Positions 26,670-36,010 of a DNA stretch of 64,000 nt are shown piece by piece (position 1 is the stretch's first letter; the number at the start of each line of letters is the position of its first letter). The position numbers were made by a program, and so were the translations under genes. The DNA comes from Flavobacteriales bacterium (GTDB lineage: Bacteria; Bacteroidota; Bacteroidia; Flavobacteriales; JASBRU01). Where the stretch lies: NCBI GenBank assembly GCA_030149285.1, contig JASBRU010000002.1, positions 1 through 64,000 on the forward strand, given 5' to 3'. The notes under the pieces were generated by a model. The model was given only the letters and a program-made list of their open reading frames with translations. It did not search any database and was not told where the DNA came from.

Positions 26670-27107
26670 TTAAAACGGTAAATCATCTTCGGGACTGGCT
26701 TCCGGTACCGATGGTGATGGCGATTGCGGCTGTTGGTAACTCTGTCCGCTATCTGCTACGTTATCATTATCTCTTTTGTTACCAAGCATTGTCATGCTAT
26801 CAGCTTGTATTTCTGTAGCATACTTAGTTTGGCCACTATCATCTTGCCAAGAACGTGTTTTTAAACGTCCTTCAATATATACTTGATCTCCCTTTTTAAG
26901 GTATTTTTCAGCAACTTCTGCCAATCCTCTCCATAATACAATATTATGCCACTCAGTGTTGGTTACTTTTTCTCCTTGCTTGTTCTTATAAGTCTCAGAA
27001 GTAGCTATAGGAAAACGCACTAAGGTAGTACCACTTTCCAATGCTCTCGCCTCAGGATCTTTTCCTAAGTTTCCAATCAACATTACCTTATTTAATGAGC
27101 CCGCCAT
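26670..27107 (-). CDS. ssb: Single-stranded DNA-binding protein
   Basis: 145 residues from the ATG at 27107 (MAGSLNKVMLIGNLGKDPE), chosen because the promoter at 27130-27160 would start transcription after an alternative upstream ATG at 27149. The OB fold spans about residues 3-108 (EWHNIVLWRGLAEVAEKYLK). A Gln/Ser/Pro linker leads to the acidic tip DDLPF, which recruits repair and replication partners. It lies between mutY and gldE, as in other flavobacteria. Confidence 0.96.
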   Translation of the reverse strand: MAGSLNKVMLIGNLGKDPEARALESGTTLVRFPIATSETYKNKQGEKVTNTEWHNIVLWRGLAEVAEKYLKKGDQVYIEGRLKTRSWQDDSGQTKYATEIQADSMTMLGNKRDNDNVADSGQSYQQPQSPSPSVPEASPEDDLPF

Positions 27108-27129
27108 AATTCGTTTTTTAGGGTTTAAA

Positions 27130-27160
27130 CAAATATAAATAATTCGCAAAGATATATCAA
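27130..27160 (-). promoter_or_regulatory. Promoter of ssb-gldE-gldD
   Basis: On the minus strand TTG (27158-27160 complement), 20 bases, TATATTTG (27130-27137 complement). The predicted start of transcription near 27126 leaves a leader of about 19 bases. Confidence 0.75.
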
Positions 27161-27173
27161 ATGAATGGTTGCC

Positions 27174-28211
27174 TTATGCTTTTTTGTTTATATAACTGTC
27201 TATTAACCTTGGTAAAGGGTATTTGTTGATGTCTTTTACCGGAATTTTGGTGTAATTGTCACTTAAAAAGGCTGAGGTTTTGATTTCCCAAAAGCGCGCA
27301 TATATAGTTTGATGCGATAATTGATGCTTGATGGGGCTAGAGATAGTTGATATTTCTGTTTTGTCGCCAAATAAGTCTTGCCAATTGTTGCTGTCAATAA
27401 CATCTTGCTCTTGGGTTTCTTCGGTATGTTCTATACAAGGGAAGTCGTATAGGTTTTGCCAAATACCCTTTTTAGTACGCTTATTTATATAGGTATGCTT
27501 GTTATCTAGTATATAAAAGTAGTCTAGGTAACGGGTGCGCATTTTTATTTTCTTCTCCTTTACAGGGAGTTTATCTATGGTTTGTTCTTTTAAAGCAGCG
27601 CAAGAGTTATTTAAGGGGCAAGAATTACAGTCCGGATTTACGGGTTTGCACTGTAAACTACCAAACTCCATTATAGCTTGGTTGTGATTGCCGGGGTTTT
27701 TACTATCTATAAGCTCATTAGCCAGTTTTGTAAAGTATTTTTTTCCTTGGCTAGAGTTTATGGGGGTATTTATATTATAGTATCTGGCTAGTATTCTAAA
27801 AACGTTACCATCTACCACCGCATGAGGTTTGTTAAATGCAAAAGATGCAATGGCAGCGGCTGTATATTCGCCCACACCTTTTAGCTTTAAGAGTTCTTCA
27901 TAGCTATTCGGGAACACTCCATTTAGCTCATTTGATACATATTTGGCTGTAAAATGTAAATTTCTGGCTCTAGAATAGTAGCCTAAGCCTTGCCAACTCT
28001 TTAAAATTTGCTCTTCAGTTGCATTCGCTAAGTCATGTACAGTAGGGTAATTTTCGGCAAAGTGTAAGTAATATTCAAGTCCTTGATTTACACGTGTTTG
28101 CTGTAAAATTACTTCGGATAACCATACCAAATAGGGGTTAGTGGTATTTCGCCAAGGCAATAATCGCCTATTTTTTCCGTACCATATTTGCAGTATTTTA
28201 CTAAAGTGCAT
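27174..28211 (-). CDS. mutY: A/G-specific adenine DNA glycosylase
   Basis: 345 residues. The helix-hairpin-helix is seen in LLKLKGVGEYTAAAIASFA and the catalytic Asp in AVVDGNVFRILARY. The [4Fe-4S] ligands are spaced Cys-X6-Cys-X2-Cys-X5-Cys in CKPVNPDCNSCPLNNSC. A NUDIX-like C-terminal domain (about 225-345) reads 8-oxoguanine. The enzyme removes adenine mispaired with 8-oxoG. It is divergent from the HU gene. Confidence 0.96.
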   Translation of the reverse strand: MHFSKILQIWYGKNRRLLPWRNTTNPYLVWLSEVILQQTRVNQGLEYYLHFAENYPTVHDLANATEEQILKSWQGLGYYSRARNLHFTAKYVSNELNGVFPNSYEELLKLKGVGEYTAAAIASFAFNKPHAVVDGNVFRILARYYNINTPINSSQGKKYFTKLANELIDSKNPGNHNQAIMEFGSLQCKPVNPDCNSCPLNNSCAALKEQTIDKLPVKEKKIKMRTRYLDYFYILDNKHTYINKRTKKGIWQNLYDFPCIEHTEETQEQDVIDSNNWQDLFGDKTEISTISSPIKHQLSHQTIYARFWEIKTSAFLSDNYTKIPVKDINKYPLPRLIDSYINKKA

Positions 28212-28288
28212 TTATAAAATTGTTGTGTATGAGATTTTTAGCTAATAAAATTTAACAAACAAGCTTTTTTATTTAAGGTATAAAGGTA

Positions 28289-28296
28289 TATATTTG
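28289..28296 (+). promoter_or_regulatory. -7 promoter box of the HU gene
   Basis: TATATTTG matches TAnnTTTG and would start a transcript near 28301, about 43 bases before the HU ATG. The -33 region is T-rich without a clear TTG. Confidence 0.5.
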
Positions 28297-28342
28297 CAAG
28301 CCCAAAAATAACGAGATTATTAACTAAATAACATATAATAAA

Positions 28343-28633
28343 ATGACCAAAGCTGACATCGTAGCGAAAATCTCTGATAAGTCTGGAATGGAGAAAGGCG
28401 ACGTGCAAGCCACAGTTGAAGCTTTTATGAAAGAAGTAAAAGAATCACTGGAAAATGGTGAAAACGTATATTTAAGAGGTTTTGGAAGCTTTATCGTAAA
28501 GGAACGTGCTGAGAAAACTGGTAGAAATATTTCTAAAAATACAACTATCATTATCCCGGCTCACAATATTCCATCATTCAAACCTTCAAAAGTATTTATA
28601 GAGGGAGTTAAGAACAAAGTAAAAGTAAAATAA
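28343..28633 (+). CDS. HU family DNA-binding protein
   Basis: 96 residues. MTKADIVAKISDKSGMEK and VYLRGFGSFIVKERAEKTGRN are the HU/IHF signature; the beta-arm region GRNISKNTTIIIPAHNIPSF is intact. It is a nucleoid protein that bends DNA. First gene of a plus-strand run with the TPR gene (6 bases downstream), the small basic protein and rng; HU next to rng and mutY is a common Flavobacteriia order. Confidence 0.96.
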   Translation: MTKADIVAKISDKSGMEKGDVQATVEAFMKEVKESLENGENVYLRGFGSFIVKERAEKTGRNISKNTTIIIPAHNIPSFKPSKVFIEGVKNKVKVK

Positions 28634-28639
28634 TAACGC

Positions 28640-29149
28640 ATGAAAAGAGGTCCTTTAACGCTTACTATACTTGCCTTAGGACTAATTGTTGCGCTATATT
28701 TTGCACCCCGTACACAAAAGAGTACACAAGACAATAGCCCCGAAACCGAAGAGCACGATCACTCTGAGCATGAACATGAGCTAAGTGATTTAGACAAAAA
28801 GGTAGAAGAAGCTATACAAATTATTCAAAACGGACAGGGACCACCTATGAAAGCCATAGGGATGTTGCTAGAAGTTGTGGAACAAGATCCGGAGCATTTT
28901 AGAGCCACATTGGCTCTTGGAGAGTTCTCCATGCAGTCGGGTCAATATGATAAAGCGATTATTCGCTTTAAAAAGTTGCTTGAAATAGACGCCGAATATG
29001 TTGATGCGCATCTCAGATTAGGAGAAAGTTATGCCGCATTACAGCAAAACGAGGAGGCTATTGAAGAGCTGAATATATATATTAATGAATCCTCTGATGA
29101 AGAGGGAAAGAGTCAAGCTCAGCAATTATTAAAACAGTTGCAAGAGTAA
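28640..29149 (+). CDS. Membrane-anchored TPR protein
   Basis: 169 residues. An N-terminal helix (PLTLTILALGLIVALYFA, about 4-21) anchors the protein in the inner membrane. An acidic His-rich linker (EEHDHSEHEHELSD) follows, then two to three TPR units (AIIRFKKLLEIDAEYVDAHL and neighbours). The role is unknown; the position between HU and rng is conserved in flavobacterial genomes as far as I recall. Confidence 0.85.
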   Translation: MKRGPLTLTILALGLIVALYFAPRTQKSTQDNSPETEEHDHSEHEHELSDLDKKVEEAIQIIQNGQGPPMKAIGMLLEVVEQDPEHFRATLALGEFSMQSGQYDKAIIRFKKLLEIDAEYVDAHLRLGESYAALQQNEEAIEELNIYINESSDEEGKSQAQQLLKQLQE

Positions 29150-29174
29150 ATTTTAACTTATTAAAAACATTGTT

Positions 29175-29264
29175 ATGCCAAGCGGTAAAAAGAGAAAAAG
29201 ACATAAGATGGCTACTCACAAACGTAAAAAACGTTTGCGTAAAAACAGACACAAGAAGAAGTAA
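29175..29264 (+). CDS. Very small basic ribosomal-type protein (AURKAIP1/COX24-like)
   Basis: 29 residues, MPSGKKRKRHKMATHKRKKR followed by LRKNRHKKK, with 19 Lys or Arg residues. It matches the tiny AURKAIP1/COX24-domain proteins annotated in Bacteroidetes, related to the mitochondrial small-subunit protein mS38 and the bacterial bS22 group. It is expected to bind rRNA in the small subunit. It lies 25 bases after the TPR gene and has a terminator 27 bases downstream, so it ends the HU message. Confidence 0.85.
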   Translation: MPSGKKRKRHKMATHKRKKRLRKNRHKKK

Positions 29265-29290
29265 TCACTTTTTGTAAATAGCTTTCAATG

Positions 29291-29315
29291 AGCACCTTAT
29301 TCTAAGGTGCTTTTT
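29291..29315 (+). terminator. Rho-independent terminator
   Basis: AGCACCTTA-TTC-TAAGGTGCT followed by a T-run (29311-29315). It closes the HU-TPR-small protein unit ahead of rng. Confidence 0.9.
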
Positions 29316-29435
29316 GTGCTTTTGTATAACTTTTCGTAAAACTATTTTACAATACTACTCCTTAAGGTATCTATTGCTTAGATACCTGTGTGTAAATATG
29401 TGGTTATACCTGGCATAGCGCTAACAATTAAAGAC

Positions 29436-30989
29436 GTGAGTACAGAACTGGTAATTAAGACAATCCGCACAGACGGTATTGCTATTGCCTTGCTCAAAGA
29501 CGGTAAGCTCTCAGAGCTTCACAACGAGAAGGAAGAAAATGATTTTTCCGTTGGTGACATTTATTTAGGTAGAGTAAAAAAACTAGTACCCGGATTAAAT
29601 GCTGCCTTTGTGGATGTAGGTTATGAAAAAGATGCTTTTTTGCATTATCATGATTTAGGACCACAGGTAAAATCTCTTACTAAATTTATTAAGCGTACTA
29701 CTACCGGTAAGCAAACTTGGGATTTAAGCGAGTTTCAGCAGGAAGAAGACATTGATAAGAATGGTAAGATTAACGATGTATTAAAGCAAGGGCAACACCT
29801 ATTGGTGCAAATTGCAAAGGAGCCAATCTCTACAAAAGGACCTAGAATTAGTTCTGAGATGTCATTGGCCGGAAGATACATTGTACTTGTACCTTTCTCA
29901 GACCGTATCTCTGTTTCCCAAAAAATTAAGGAAAAAGAAGAACGAGCAAGATTGAAACGTTTAATACAAAGTATTAGACCTAAAGGATTTGGTGTAATTA
30001 TTCGTACAGTTGCAGAAAATGTAAAAGTAGCAGAGTTAGACGCCGACCTTACTAACTTGGTTAAGAAGTGGAAAACATGCCACCGACAATTAAAAAGAGC
30101 CAAGCCTCCTACAAAAGTATTGGGCGAAATGGGAAGAGCATCTTCTATTTTACGCGATATTTTTAATGATTCCTTTACAAGTATTGTAACCGATGACGAA
30201 GAGTTGACGGATGGAATAAGAGAGTATTTACAAAACATAGCCCCGGATAAAGAGGGTATTGTTAAATTTTATGAGGGTAAGGTGCCCATATTTGAGCATT
30301 ACGGCATAGAGCGCCAAATTAAAGGAGCTTTTGGTCGTTCGGTATCTATGAGTAAGGGAGCGTACCTAATAATAGAGCATACCGAAGCTATGCACGTTAT
30401 AGACGTGAATAGTGGTAACCGCTCTAACTCCAAAGAAGATCAAGAAGCAAATGCCTTGGCAGTAAACCTGCTTTCGGCTACAGAAATAGCTCGTCAATTG
30501 CGCTTGCGCGATATGGGAGGTATTATTGTAATAGACTTTATTGACCTTCATAAAGCGGAAAACCGCAGAACATTGTACGAAAAGCTCAAAGAAGAAATGA
30601 GCGATGACCGTGCAAAGCACAAGATATTACCCCCAAGTCGTTTTGGTTTAGTAGAGATTACACGCCAGCGTGTAAGACCTGAAATGAATATTAAAACAAG
30701 CGAGGAAAACCCGGATGGTGATGGAGAAGTACAAGCACCAATATTAATTATTGATGATATTGAGCACCAAGTGGATGCAATTATGCAAAAAGTAAACAAG
30801 CCTATTTGCTTACATACACATCCATTTATTGCAGCTTACCTAACCAAAGGAACGTTTAAGTCTATTCAGATGAAATGGTTTAAACGCTACAAAAAATGGG
30901 TAACAATTATTCCTAGAGATTCTTATAAGTTTTTAGAGTATCATTTTTATGATAAGAAAAACAAAGAATTGGAGTTAAAAGAACAATAA
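29436..30989 (+). CDS. rng: Ribonuclease G (RNase E/G family)
   Basis: 517 residues from the GTG at 29436, chosen because VSTELVIKTIRTDGIAIALL matches the usual N-terminus; an in-frame ATG lies 48 bases upstream at 29388 and cannot be fully excluded. An S1 RNA-binding domain (about 25-130; GDIYLGRVKKLVPGLNAAFV) is followed by the catalytic core with the metal-binding Asp in MHVIDVNSGNRS and IIVIDFIDLHKAENR. The CPxC zinc-link of E. coli RNase E is not present in the expected stretch after TRQRVRP. It trims rRNA and degrades mRNA. Confidence 0.93.
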   Translation: MSTELVIKTIRTDGIAIALLKDGKLSELHNEKEENDFSVGDIYLGRVKKLVPGLNAAFVDVGYEKDAFLHYHDLGPQVKSLTKFIKRTTTGKQTWDLSEFQQEEDIDKNGKINDVLKQGQHLLVQIAKEPISTKGPRISSEMSLAGRYIVLVPFSDRISVSQKIKEKEERARLKRLIQSIRPKGFGVIIRTVAENVKVAELDADLTNLVKKWKTCHRQLKRAKPPTKVLGEMGRASSILRDIFNDSFTSIVTDDEELTDGIREYLQNIAPDKEGIVKFYEGKVPIFEHYGIERQIKGAFGRSVSMSKGAYLIIEHTEAMHVIDVNSGNRSNSKEDQEANALAVNLLSATEIARQLRLRDMGGIIVIDFIDLHKAENRRTLYEKLKEEMSDDRAKHKILPPSRFGLVEITRQRVRPEMNIKTSEENPDGDGEVQAPILIIDDIEHQVDAIMQKVNKPICLHTHPFIAAYLTKGTFKSIQMKWFKRYKKWVTIIPRDSYKFLEYHFYDKKNKELELKEQ

Positions 30990-30995
30990 TATGAG

Positions 30996-31022
30996 GCCCG
31001 ACTAATTAGTCGGGCTTTTTTT
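30996..31022 (+). terminator. Rho-independent terminator
   Basis: A perfect palindrome GCCCGACTAATTAGTCGGGC is followed by seven T residues, 6 bases after the rng stop. Confidence 0.95.
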
Positions 31023-31245
31023 GTGCAAAAAACGCAAAGACTATTTTGTTTTATGGTAAAAAATGCCATTTATATATAAAAATGTTACAAGCTTGGCGTT
31101 TTTTGTTTTTGATGTAAGAATTGAACTACAATTGTTATCAAAAATTGGCAAAATATAAGGGAGGTAAGAATTCATCTGCGGGTATCAATTTTTAAAAACA
31201 GGGGTTTAAGCTCAACTTTGATGTATAACCAAAACGTAAAAAGTG

Positions 31246-31851
31246 ATGGAATCAAAAAAGAGAATTTTTAGGCCAAAGAAAATTGATAAAGGATATTTAG
31301 CACGTTGTCAAAATCTAATGAAAAATGCAGCAAGCTTCTCCTTTAATATTTTACCAATGAATGAGAATCATGTATTTTTGGGTATGCCACAACAACAAAA
31401 AGTTTATGATATAAAAGAGGCCAAAGCTAAGATAGAAGGCTTCTGCGCTTACCAAGAGCGTACACAAAAAGAAGTACGTGAGAAATTGTTGAACTGGGGT
31501 ATACTACCATCTATTGCAGATGAATTGATTATGGAGCTCATTCAGCAAAACTTTTTAAATGAAGAGCGCTTTGCCAAAGCATTTGCGGGCGGTAGATTCA
31601 GGATAAAAAAGTGGGGCAGAAAAAAAATAGCTTTAGAACTGAAGTATAGAGGTGTTTCGGATTACTGTATTAAAAAAGGATTGGCAGAAATATCAGATGC
31701 AGACTATATGCGTACTCTACGTGACATGCTAGAAAAAAGAGCTATTGTTACCAGAGATAAAAACGAGTTTACTCGTAAGGGAAAAATTGCAAACTACCTG
31801 ATAAGAAAAGGCTTTGAGGCAGAGTTAGTTTGGGATGAACTTAATCAGTAA
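31246..31851 (+). CDS. recX: Regulatory protein RecX, with N-terminal extension
   Basis: 201 residues from the ATG at 31246 (an adjacent in-frame GTG lies at 31243). From about residue 50 it is a typical RecX: IKEAKAKIEGFCAYQERTQ, then LNEERFAKAFAGGRFRIKKW and the three-helix repeats. RecX binds RecA filaments and limits their activity. The first 45 or so residues (SKKRIFRPKKIDKGYLARCQ) are extra compared with the common form; a start at the ATG at 31384 would remove them. Its end overlaps the convergent capA-like gene by 7 bases. No recA is near. Confidence 0.88.
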   Translation: MESKKRIFRPKKIDKGYLARCQNLMKNAASFSFNILPMNENHVFLGMPQQQKVYDIKEAKAKIEGFCAYQERTQKEVREKLLNWGILPSIADELIMELIQQNFLNEERFAKAFAGGRFRIKKWGRKKIALELKYRGVSDYCIKKGLAEISDADYMRTLRDMLEKRAIVTRDKNEFTRKGKIANYLIRKGFEAELVWDELNQ

Positions 31852-32951
31852 GCTTGATAGAGTTTGTTTGTAGTTAAATGTTTGATGATAGCCTTGGTGT
31901 CCTCCAAGGCTTCTTTCATTTTATCCTGTTGTTTGTCTTGTATATAAGGCAATGGATGATTTTGCCACCATGTAGCAGGCATAATAATATGCTTATCCAC
32001 AACATCTTTATTCATACCCCTGTATACCCAAGTAGGTAAGTATTCAACCCTGCTTATTTTGATTTCTCCTGAAGTTAAATTCTTTTGTAGCTCTACGGTA
32101 AGAACAATACCTGCATCGGTATACCTCCAATACTGATTGGATAAAAAATTACCTAATGAATAGGCCACTAAACCAGTATCTAAAGTTGCATTATTGGTGG
32201 TGAAATAATCTATCGGGCTAATTACATGTGGGTGACAACCAATAATTATATCAGCACCTGCTTTTCTTACAGATTCTACTATTTGTTTTTGCTCATCAGA
32301 TGGATATCGAGCATTCTCCTTACCGTAGTGCAGGTATACCAGTACCAGTTCTGCACCATTGGCTCTTGCTTTTTTTACATCCCCCTTTATTTTTTCGGGA
32401 TCAATTACATTCAGCATATAATTGTTAGAGGGCAAATTTCCATTTACTCCATAAGTATAGGCTAGGGTTGCCAGCTTAATGCCCTGAATATTATTGATAC
32501 GAATAGAGTCGGCATCAGCAGTATTTTTGTAAGAGCCAGTTGCATCTAATCCTTCTTTGTTGATGATGTCTAATGTTCTTAGTAAACCACTTTCGCCACC
32601 ATCCATACTATGGTTGTTGGCAGTGATGAGCATATCAAAACCTGCATTTTTTAATGCAGTAACCATTTCATCAGGTGTATTAAATACGGGATATCCTTTG
32701 TAAGCAGTTGCTGTACCGGAGCATACAGTTTCAAAATTGCCAATGGTAAAATCAGCTTTACTTAAGTAGTCTCTTACATGCTGAAAACTTGGATTAAAAT
32801 CGTAACCATTAGTTGTTTTTGAGTTGCCTATTTGTCGGTCATGGGCCATTAAATCACCCACCATACTGATGCGTATGCTTACATAGGTATCTGTTTGCGC
32901 ATAACTAGCAACTATGCTTATTGTAAATAGTATTAATAAGAGTCTTTTCAT
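31845..32951 (-). CDS. CapA family (metallophosphatase-like) secreted protein
   Basis: 368 residues with a signal peptide (MKRLLLILFTISIVASYA). The PGA-synthesis CapA fold is shown by ISMVGDLMAHDRQIG, FTIGNFETVCSG, ITANNHSMDGGESGL and IIGCHPHVISP, all with the metal-ligand Asp, Asn and His in place. Members process or help make polyglutamate and related polymers, but no capBC genes are here, so the substrate is unknown. It follows the threonine aldolase gene by 8 bases. Confidence 0.9.
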   Translation of the reverse strand: MKRLLLILFTISIVASYAQTDTYVSIRISMVGDLMAHDRQIGNSKTTNGYDFNPSFQHVRDYLSKADFTIGNFETVCSGTATAYKGYPVFNTPDEMVTALKNAGFDMLITANNHSMDGGESGLLRTLDIINKEGLDATGSYKNTADADSIRINNIQGIKLATLAYTYGVNGNLPSNNYMLNVIDPEKIKGDVKKARANGAELVLVYLHYGKENARYPSDEQKQIVESVRKAGADIIIGCHPHVISPIDYFTTNNATLDTGLVAYSLGNFLSNQYWRYTDAGIVLTVELQKNLTSGEIKISRVEYLPTWVYRGMNKDVVDKHIIMPATWWQNHPLPYIQDKQQDKMKEALEDTKAIIKHLTTNKLYQAY

Positions 32952-32959
32952 ACAGAATA

Positions 32960-33997
32960 TTAAGCAAGTACCTTGCCATCAAATGCTTTTAGTTCTTCCA
33001 ATAGCTGGTCAAGCATTTCTGGGGTTACATTTATATGGGTTACAAAGCGCAATTTACCTTCGCCCATAGACACTAGTAAAATGCCTTTATCTTTCATATG
33101 CTCTACAAAAGCAGCATCAGAATAAGTGTCCTTTAGTTTAAAAATAACAATGTTAGTTTCAACAGGTAATATCTCTTTTACGTAGTTCTGTTCATTTAAA
33201 ACAGCTTCAATTTGCTTAGCCATTTTATGGTCATCAACCATACGACTTACATTGTTGTCTAAGGCATAAATTCCGGTAGCAGCTAAATAACCGGCTTGGC
33301 GCATACCACCACCTAATACTTTACGAATGCGACGCGCTTTTCTGATATGCTCTTTACTACCTAATAATAATGAGCCTACAGGGCAACCCAAACCTTTGGA
33401 TAGGCAGATAGAAATAGTGTCAAACAATTGACCGTATTGCTCTGGGCTTTCGTTTTTGTATACAAGAGCATTAAATAATCGAGCACCATCTAAATGAAAA
33501 GCCAAGTTGTTTTGCTTGCAAAAGGCACTCATTTTTTCCAGTTCAGCAATATCATAGCAGGCACCGCCACCTTTGTTGGTGGTGTTTTCTACACACACCA
33601 GTTGGGTAATGGGTTTGTGTACATCATCAATATTATTGATGTTCTCTTCAATTTCTTTTACAGTAAAACGCCCTCTGTCTCCTTTTACCAAACGTACAGA
33701 ACAACCGGAGTTGTAAGCTATACCACCACCTTCGTAATTATATACATGAGCCAATTCATCGCAAATAACCTCGCCACCCGGTTGGGTATGTAGTTTAATG
33801 GCTATCTGGTTGGTCATCGTACCCGAAGGGCAAAATAAAGCAGCTTCCATACCAAATAGTTTAGCGGCTTTTTCTTCTAGGGCATTTATGGTGGGGTCTT
33901 CTATAAAAACATCATCTCCTACCTGTGCAGCAAACATGGCGTTTACCATTTCTGGGGTAGGCTTGGTAACGGTATCGCTTCTTAAGTCTATTATCAT
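32960..33997 (-). CDS. ltaE: Low-specificity L-threonine aldolase
   Basis: 345 residues. It begins [20 protein letters not shown], the family signature. The PLP lysine lies in [15 protein letters not shown] and the His/Asp contacts in [14 protein letters not shown]. The enzyme splits threonine and allo-threonine to glycine and acetaldehyde. Glycine made here could feed the glycine cleavage protein P encoded at 50001. The ATG is preceded by the end of a methyltransferase gene 5 bases away. Confidence 0.94.
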   Translation of the reverse strand: MIIDLRSDTVTKPTPEMVNAMFAAQVGDDVFIEDPTINALEEKAAKLFGMEAALFCPSGTMTNQIAIKLHTQPGGEVICDELAHVYNYEGGGIAYNSGCSVRLVKGDRGRFTVKEIEENINNIDDVHKPITQLVCVENTTNKGGGACYDIAELEKMSAFCKQNNLAFHLDGARLFNALVYKNESPEQYGQLFDTISICLSKGLGCPVGSLLLGSKEHIRKARRIRKVLGGGMRQAGYLAATGIYALDNNVSRMVDDHKMAKQIEAVLNEQNYVKEILPVETNIVIFKLKDTYSDAAFVEHMKDKGILLVSMGEGKLRFVTHINVTPEMLDQLLEELKAFDGKVLA

Positions 33998-34002
33998 TGG
34001 GC

Positions 34003-34590
34003 TTATTTTTTTATTCGAGGAATAAACATCGGAACCTGTTTTTTATATTCCTCATAATCTTTTCCAAAGATAGCACTTAGCTTTTTCTCTTCTAAACGAG
34101 TGCCTATTATTAAGTAAATAATGGAAACCACATAGGTAGCCAACATCTCTTGAGTAGGACTTATGAAACACAAACCAAGTAGTAAAATTAATGTGCCGGT
34201 ATACAGCGGATGTCTCATGTATTTATTTAACCTATCAGTTTTTAATTGATTTTGGGCAGTATTTTGCTCAACTACTTCTATGCCTACAAACTCACGCAGG
34301 TTATAGCCTCGCAAGGCTTTAGTACATATTAGTAAGCCAAAAAAAGTAATGATTGCACCTATTAGCTGTAGTATAGTGCTCTGTTCTATTAGATAATGTT
34401 TAGGAATTTGTTTGTAATACCATATAATGAGCAAGAAACCTATTAATGAGAATGTAAAATAGCCTAAACGATATGCTCTTTTATAGGAAGGGAATAGCTT
34501 ACTAATTTTGTTTTTAACAGACACTACTAAAAGTATGCTATGCAGAGCATAGTAGAAAACCCAAAAAACAATAAGCCAGATTAGTTGCAT
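34003..34590 (-). CDS. Membrane methyltransferase (isoprenylcysteine/phospholipid methyltransferase family)
   Basis: 195 residues with five predicted helices. The C-terminal [18 protein letters not shown] and [20 protein letters not shown] are the conserved SAM-binding region of this family (RHPxYxG ... E-E ... Y-x-x-Y). The substrate is unknown; family members methylate lipids or lipid-linked groups. It overlaps the end of the upstream lipoprotein gene by 10 bases. Confidence 0.85.
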   Translation of the reverse strand: MQLIWLIVFWVFYYALHSILLVVSVKNKISKLFPSYKRAYRLGYFTFSLIGFLLIIWYYKQIPKHYLIEQSTILQLIGAIITFFGLLICTKALRGYNLREFVGIEVVEQNTAQNQLKTDRLNKYMRHPLYTGTLILLLGLCFISPTQEMLATYVVSIIYLIIGTRLEEKKLSAIFGKDYEEYKKQVPMFIPRIKK

Positions 34591-35294
34591 TGTAGTTTAC
34601 TAATATCAAAAGTTTCCAAATTATCCATATCAGGATCTAATATGACTTGATTATACTCATAATTATGTAAAGAATCTAATTGTGCTTCAGAGAACAATAT
34701 ACTCTCAGATTCAATGTTCCCACCTTTGTTAAGCATAATTCTTTTATGAATGTATTTCTCATTTGGCCAATAAATATCAATAACTCTTGGAGATGTTTTA
34801 ATCTCACTACTTAATAATTCAAAAAGAAATAGGTATTCTTTAATTTTTTCTCGTGAAGATGAATCAAGTATAATAGGTTTTTTTGGGCAATATTTGAAGT
34901 ATAGTTTAACTAATGTGGAATCGTCTTCGTAAGTCCATATACCAGATTCTATAGCATTTGTGTAGTTTAATGTATATCTAAATCCATTGCTATAGTATCT
35001 GTTAGTATATGTAGAATCATTATTTTTATAATCTGCACAAGAGAAACAATTACCATTACCATCATAAATTTTTGTTGACCATTTATTATTATCATAATAG
35101 ATTTCCTCGTATTGCGGAATCCAGGTTATAGTGTCAACTTCTTGGAGGTAAATTAGGTTTGAGTCTTTATCATAATATTCATACTTCATCATATTATCAT
35201 AAAGGTGTTCAGAATAATAATGCCCTTCCTGATTATTATTAGAGCAGGAAATAAATATGAATAGGTAGGTTGTAACAAAAAGTAAAACTCTCAT
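34581..35294 (-). CDS. Lipoprotein of unknown function
   Basis: 237 residues. The lipobox is FISC with Cys17 (MRVLLFVTTYLFIFISCSNN). The mature part is rich in Tyr, Asn and Asp with many YYDxD-type strands (YYDKDSNLIYLQEVDTITW), resembling MORN/YD-like beta repeats of Bacteroidetes lipoproteins; no named domain was recognised. It is more AT-rich than its neighbours. It overlaps the methyltransferase gene, with which it is probably translated. Confidence 0.75.
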   Translation of the reverse strand: MRVLLFVTTYLFIFISCSNNNQEGHYYSEHLYDNMMKYEYYDKDSNLIYLQEVDTITWIPQYEEIYYDNNKWSTKIYDGNGNCFSCADYKNNDSTYTNRYYSNGFRYTLNYTNAIESGIWTYEDDSTLVKLYFKYCPKKPIILDSSSREKIKEYLFLFELLSSEIKTSPRVIDIYWPNEKYIHKRIMLNKGGNIESESILFSEAQLDSLHNYEYNQVILDPDMDNLETFDISKLQCN

Positions 35295-35342
35295 AACTTA
35301 AAGATGTATTGAAATATAACATCTTTTAATTAGAGTTTATTA

Positions 35343-35963
35343 CTATAGTTCAGATATACTTTCTTTTATTGCCTTGGAGTTGCCAAAAGGTTTTGATTTA
35401 GTGATTAAAATTAATTCAGCAATTTCTCTATTAGTCAAAGTATTAGCTACACCATTGTTAATCGAACTATATAATCTCGTATGAGCTCTATAATCATTAC
35501 AATTGTTTAAATGCTTTTTTAATAGGTGATAATAGTTGTTTTTTTCTTTTGGAAAAAGATGGATTAAAGCAGCTAAAGAATTTATTTTTACTATCGAACG
35601 GTTATATTTTCGGGTAACCTCTTTTTCTATAATAGATTTATAGTCAATAGTATATGGTGGGTATAAATCATAGGTCTGTTTCAAATAATCAATAATCATT
35701 AATCTAGTTAAGAAATCAATTTTAGTATTTAAGTAACTGGCAAATTTGCGTAATAGATGAATATCTTTTATAGCTAATAAATTAGCTAAATCAATTACTG
35801 TAGTGTTGTACCAATCATTATCAGTAAGCTCAAAAGATTTAACGAATGAAAGAAAATACGCTTGATTATCGGTGTCTTCTTCGAAGTTGTAATCATTAAT
35901 GAAGTCCGCCCTTCTATAAAGAGATTTGTGCTCTAACTCTGATTGAATATGAATAATAGACAT
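35343..35963 (-). CDS. Hypothetical protein, mostly helical
   Basis: 206 residues, no signal peptide or membrane segment. It is Leu, Ile, Asn, Tyr and Lys-rich and predicted almost wholly alpha-helical (LANLLAIKDIHLLRKFASYL; SLAALIHLFPKEKNNYYHLL), resembling HEAT-like solenoids, but no family is recognised. It lies 48 bases from the lipoprotein gene downstream on the same strand. Its base composition is AT-rich compared with neighbours, as often in recently acquired genes. Confidence 0.65.
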   Translation of the reverse strand: MSIIHIQSELEHKSLYRRADFINDYNFEEDTDNQAYFLSFVKSFELTDNDWYNTTVIDLANLLAIKDIHLLRKFASYLNTKIDFLTRLMIIDYLKQTYDLYPPYTIDYKSIIEKEVTRKYNRSIVKINSLAALIHLFPKEKNNYYHLLKKHLNNCNDYRAHTRLYSSINNGVANTLTNREIAELILITKSKPFGNSKAIKESISEL

Positions 35964-36010
35964 TACTAATGATGATTAGTGTAGGTAAATCACCATAAAG
36001 ATATATATAA

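Noticed and set aside
28324-28551. Minus-strand frame over the HU gene
   Set aside because: It is the shadow of HU, whose sequence is unmistakable.
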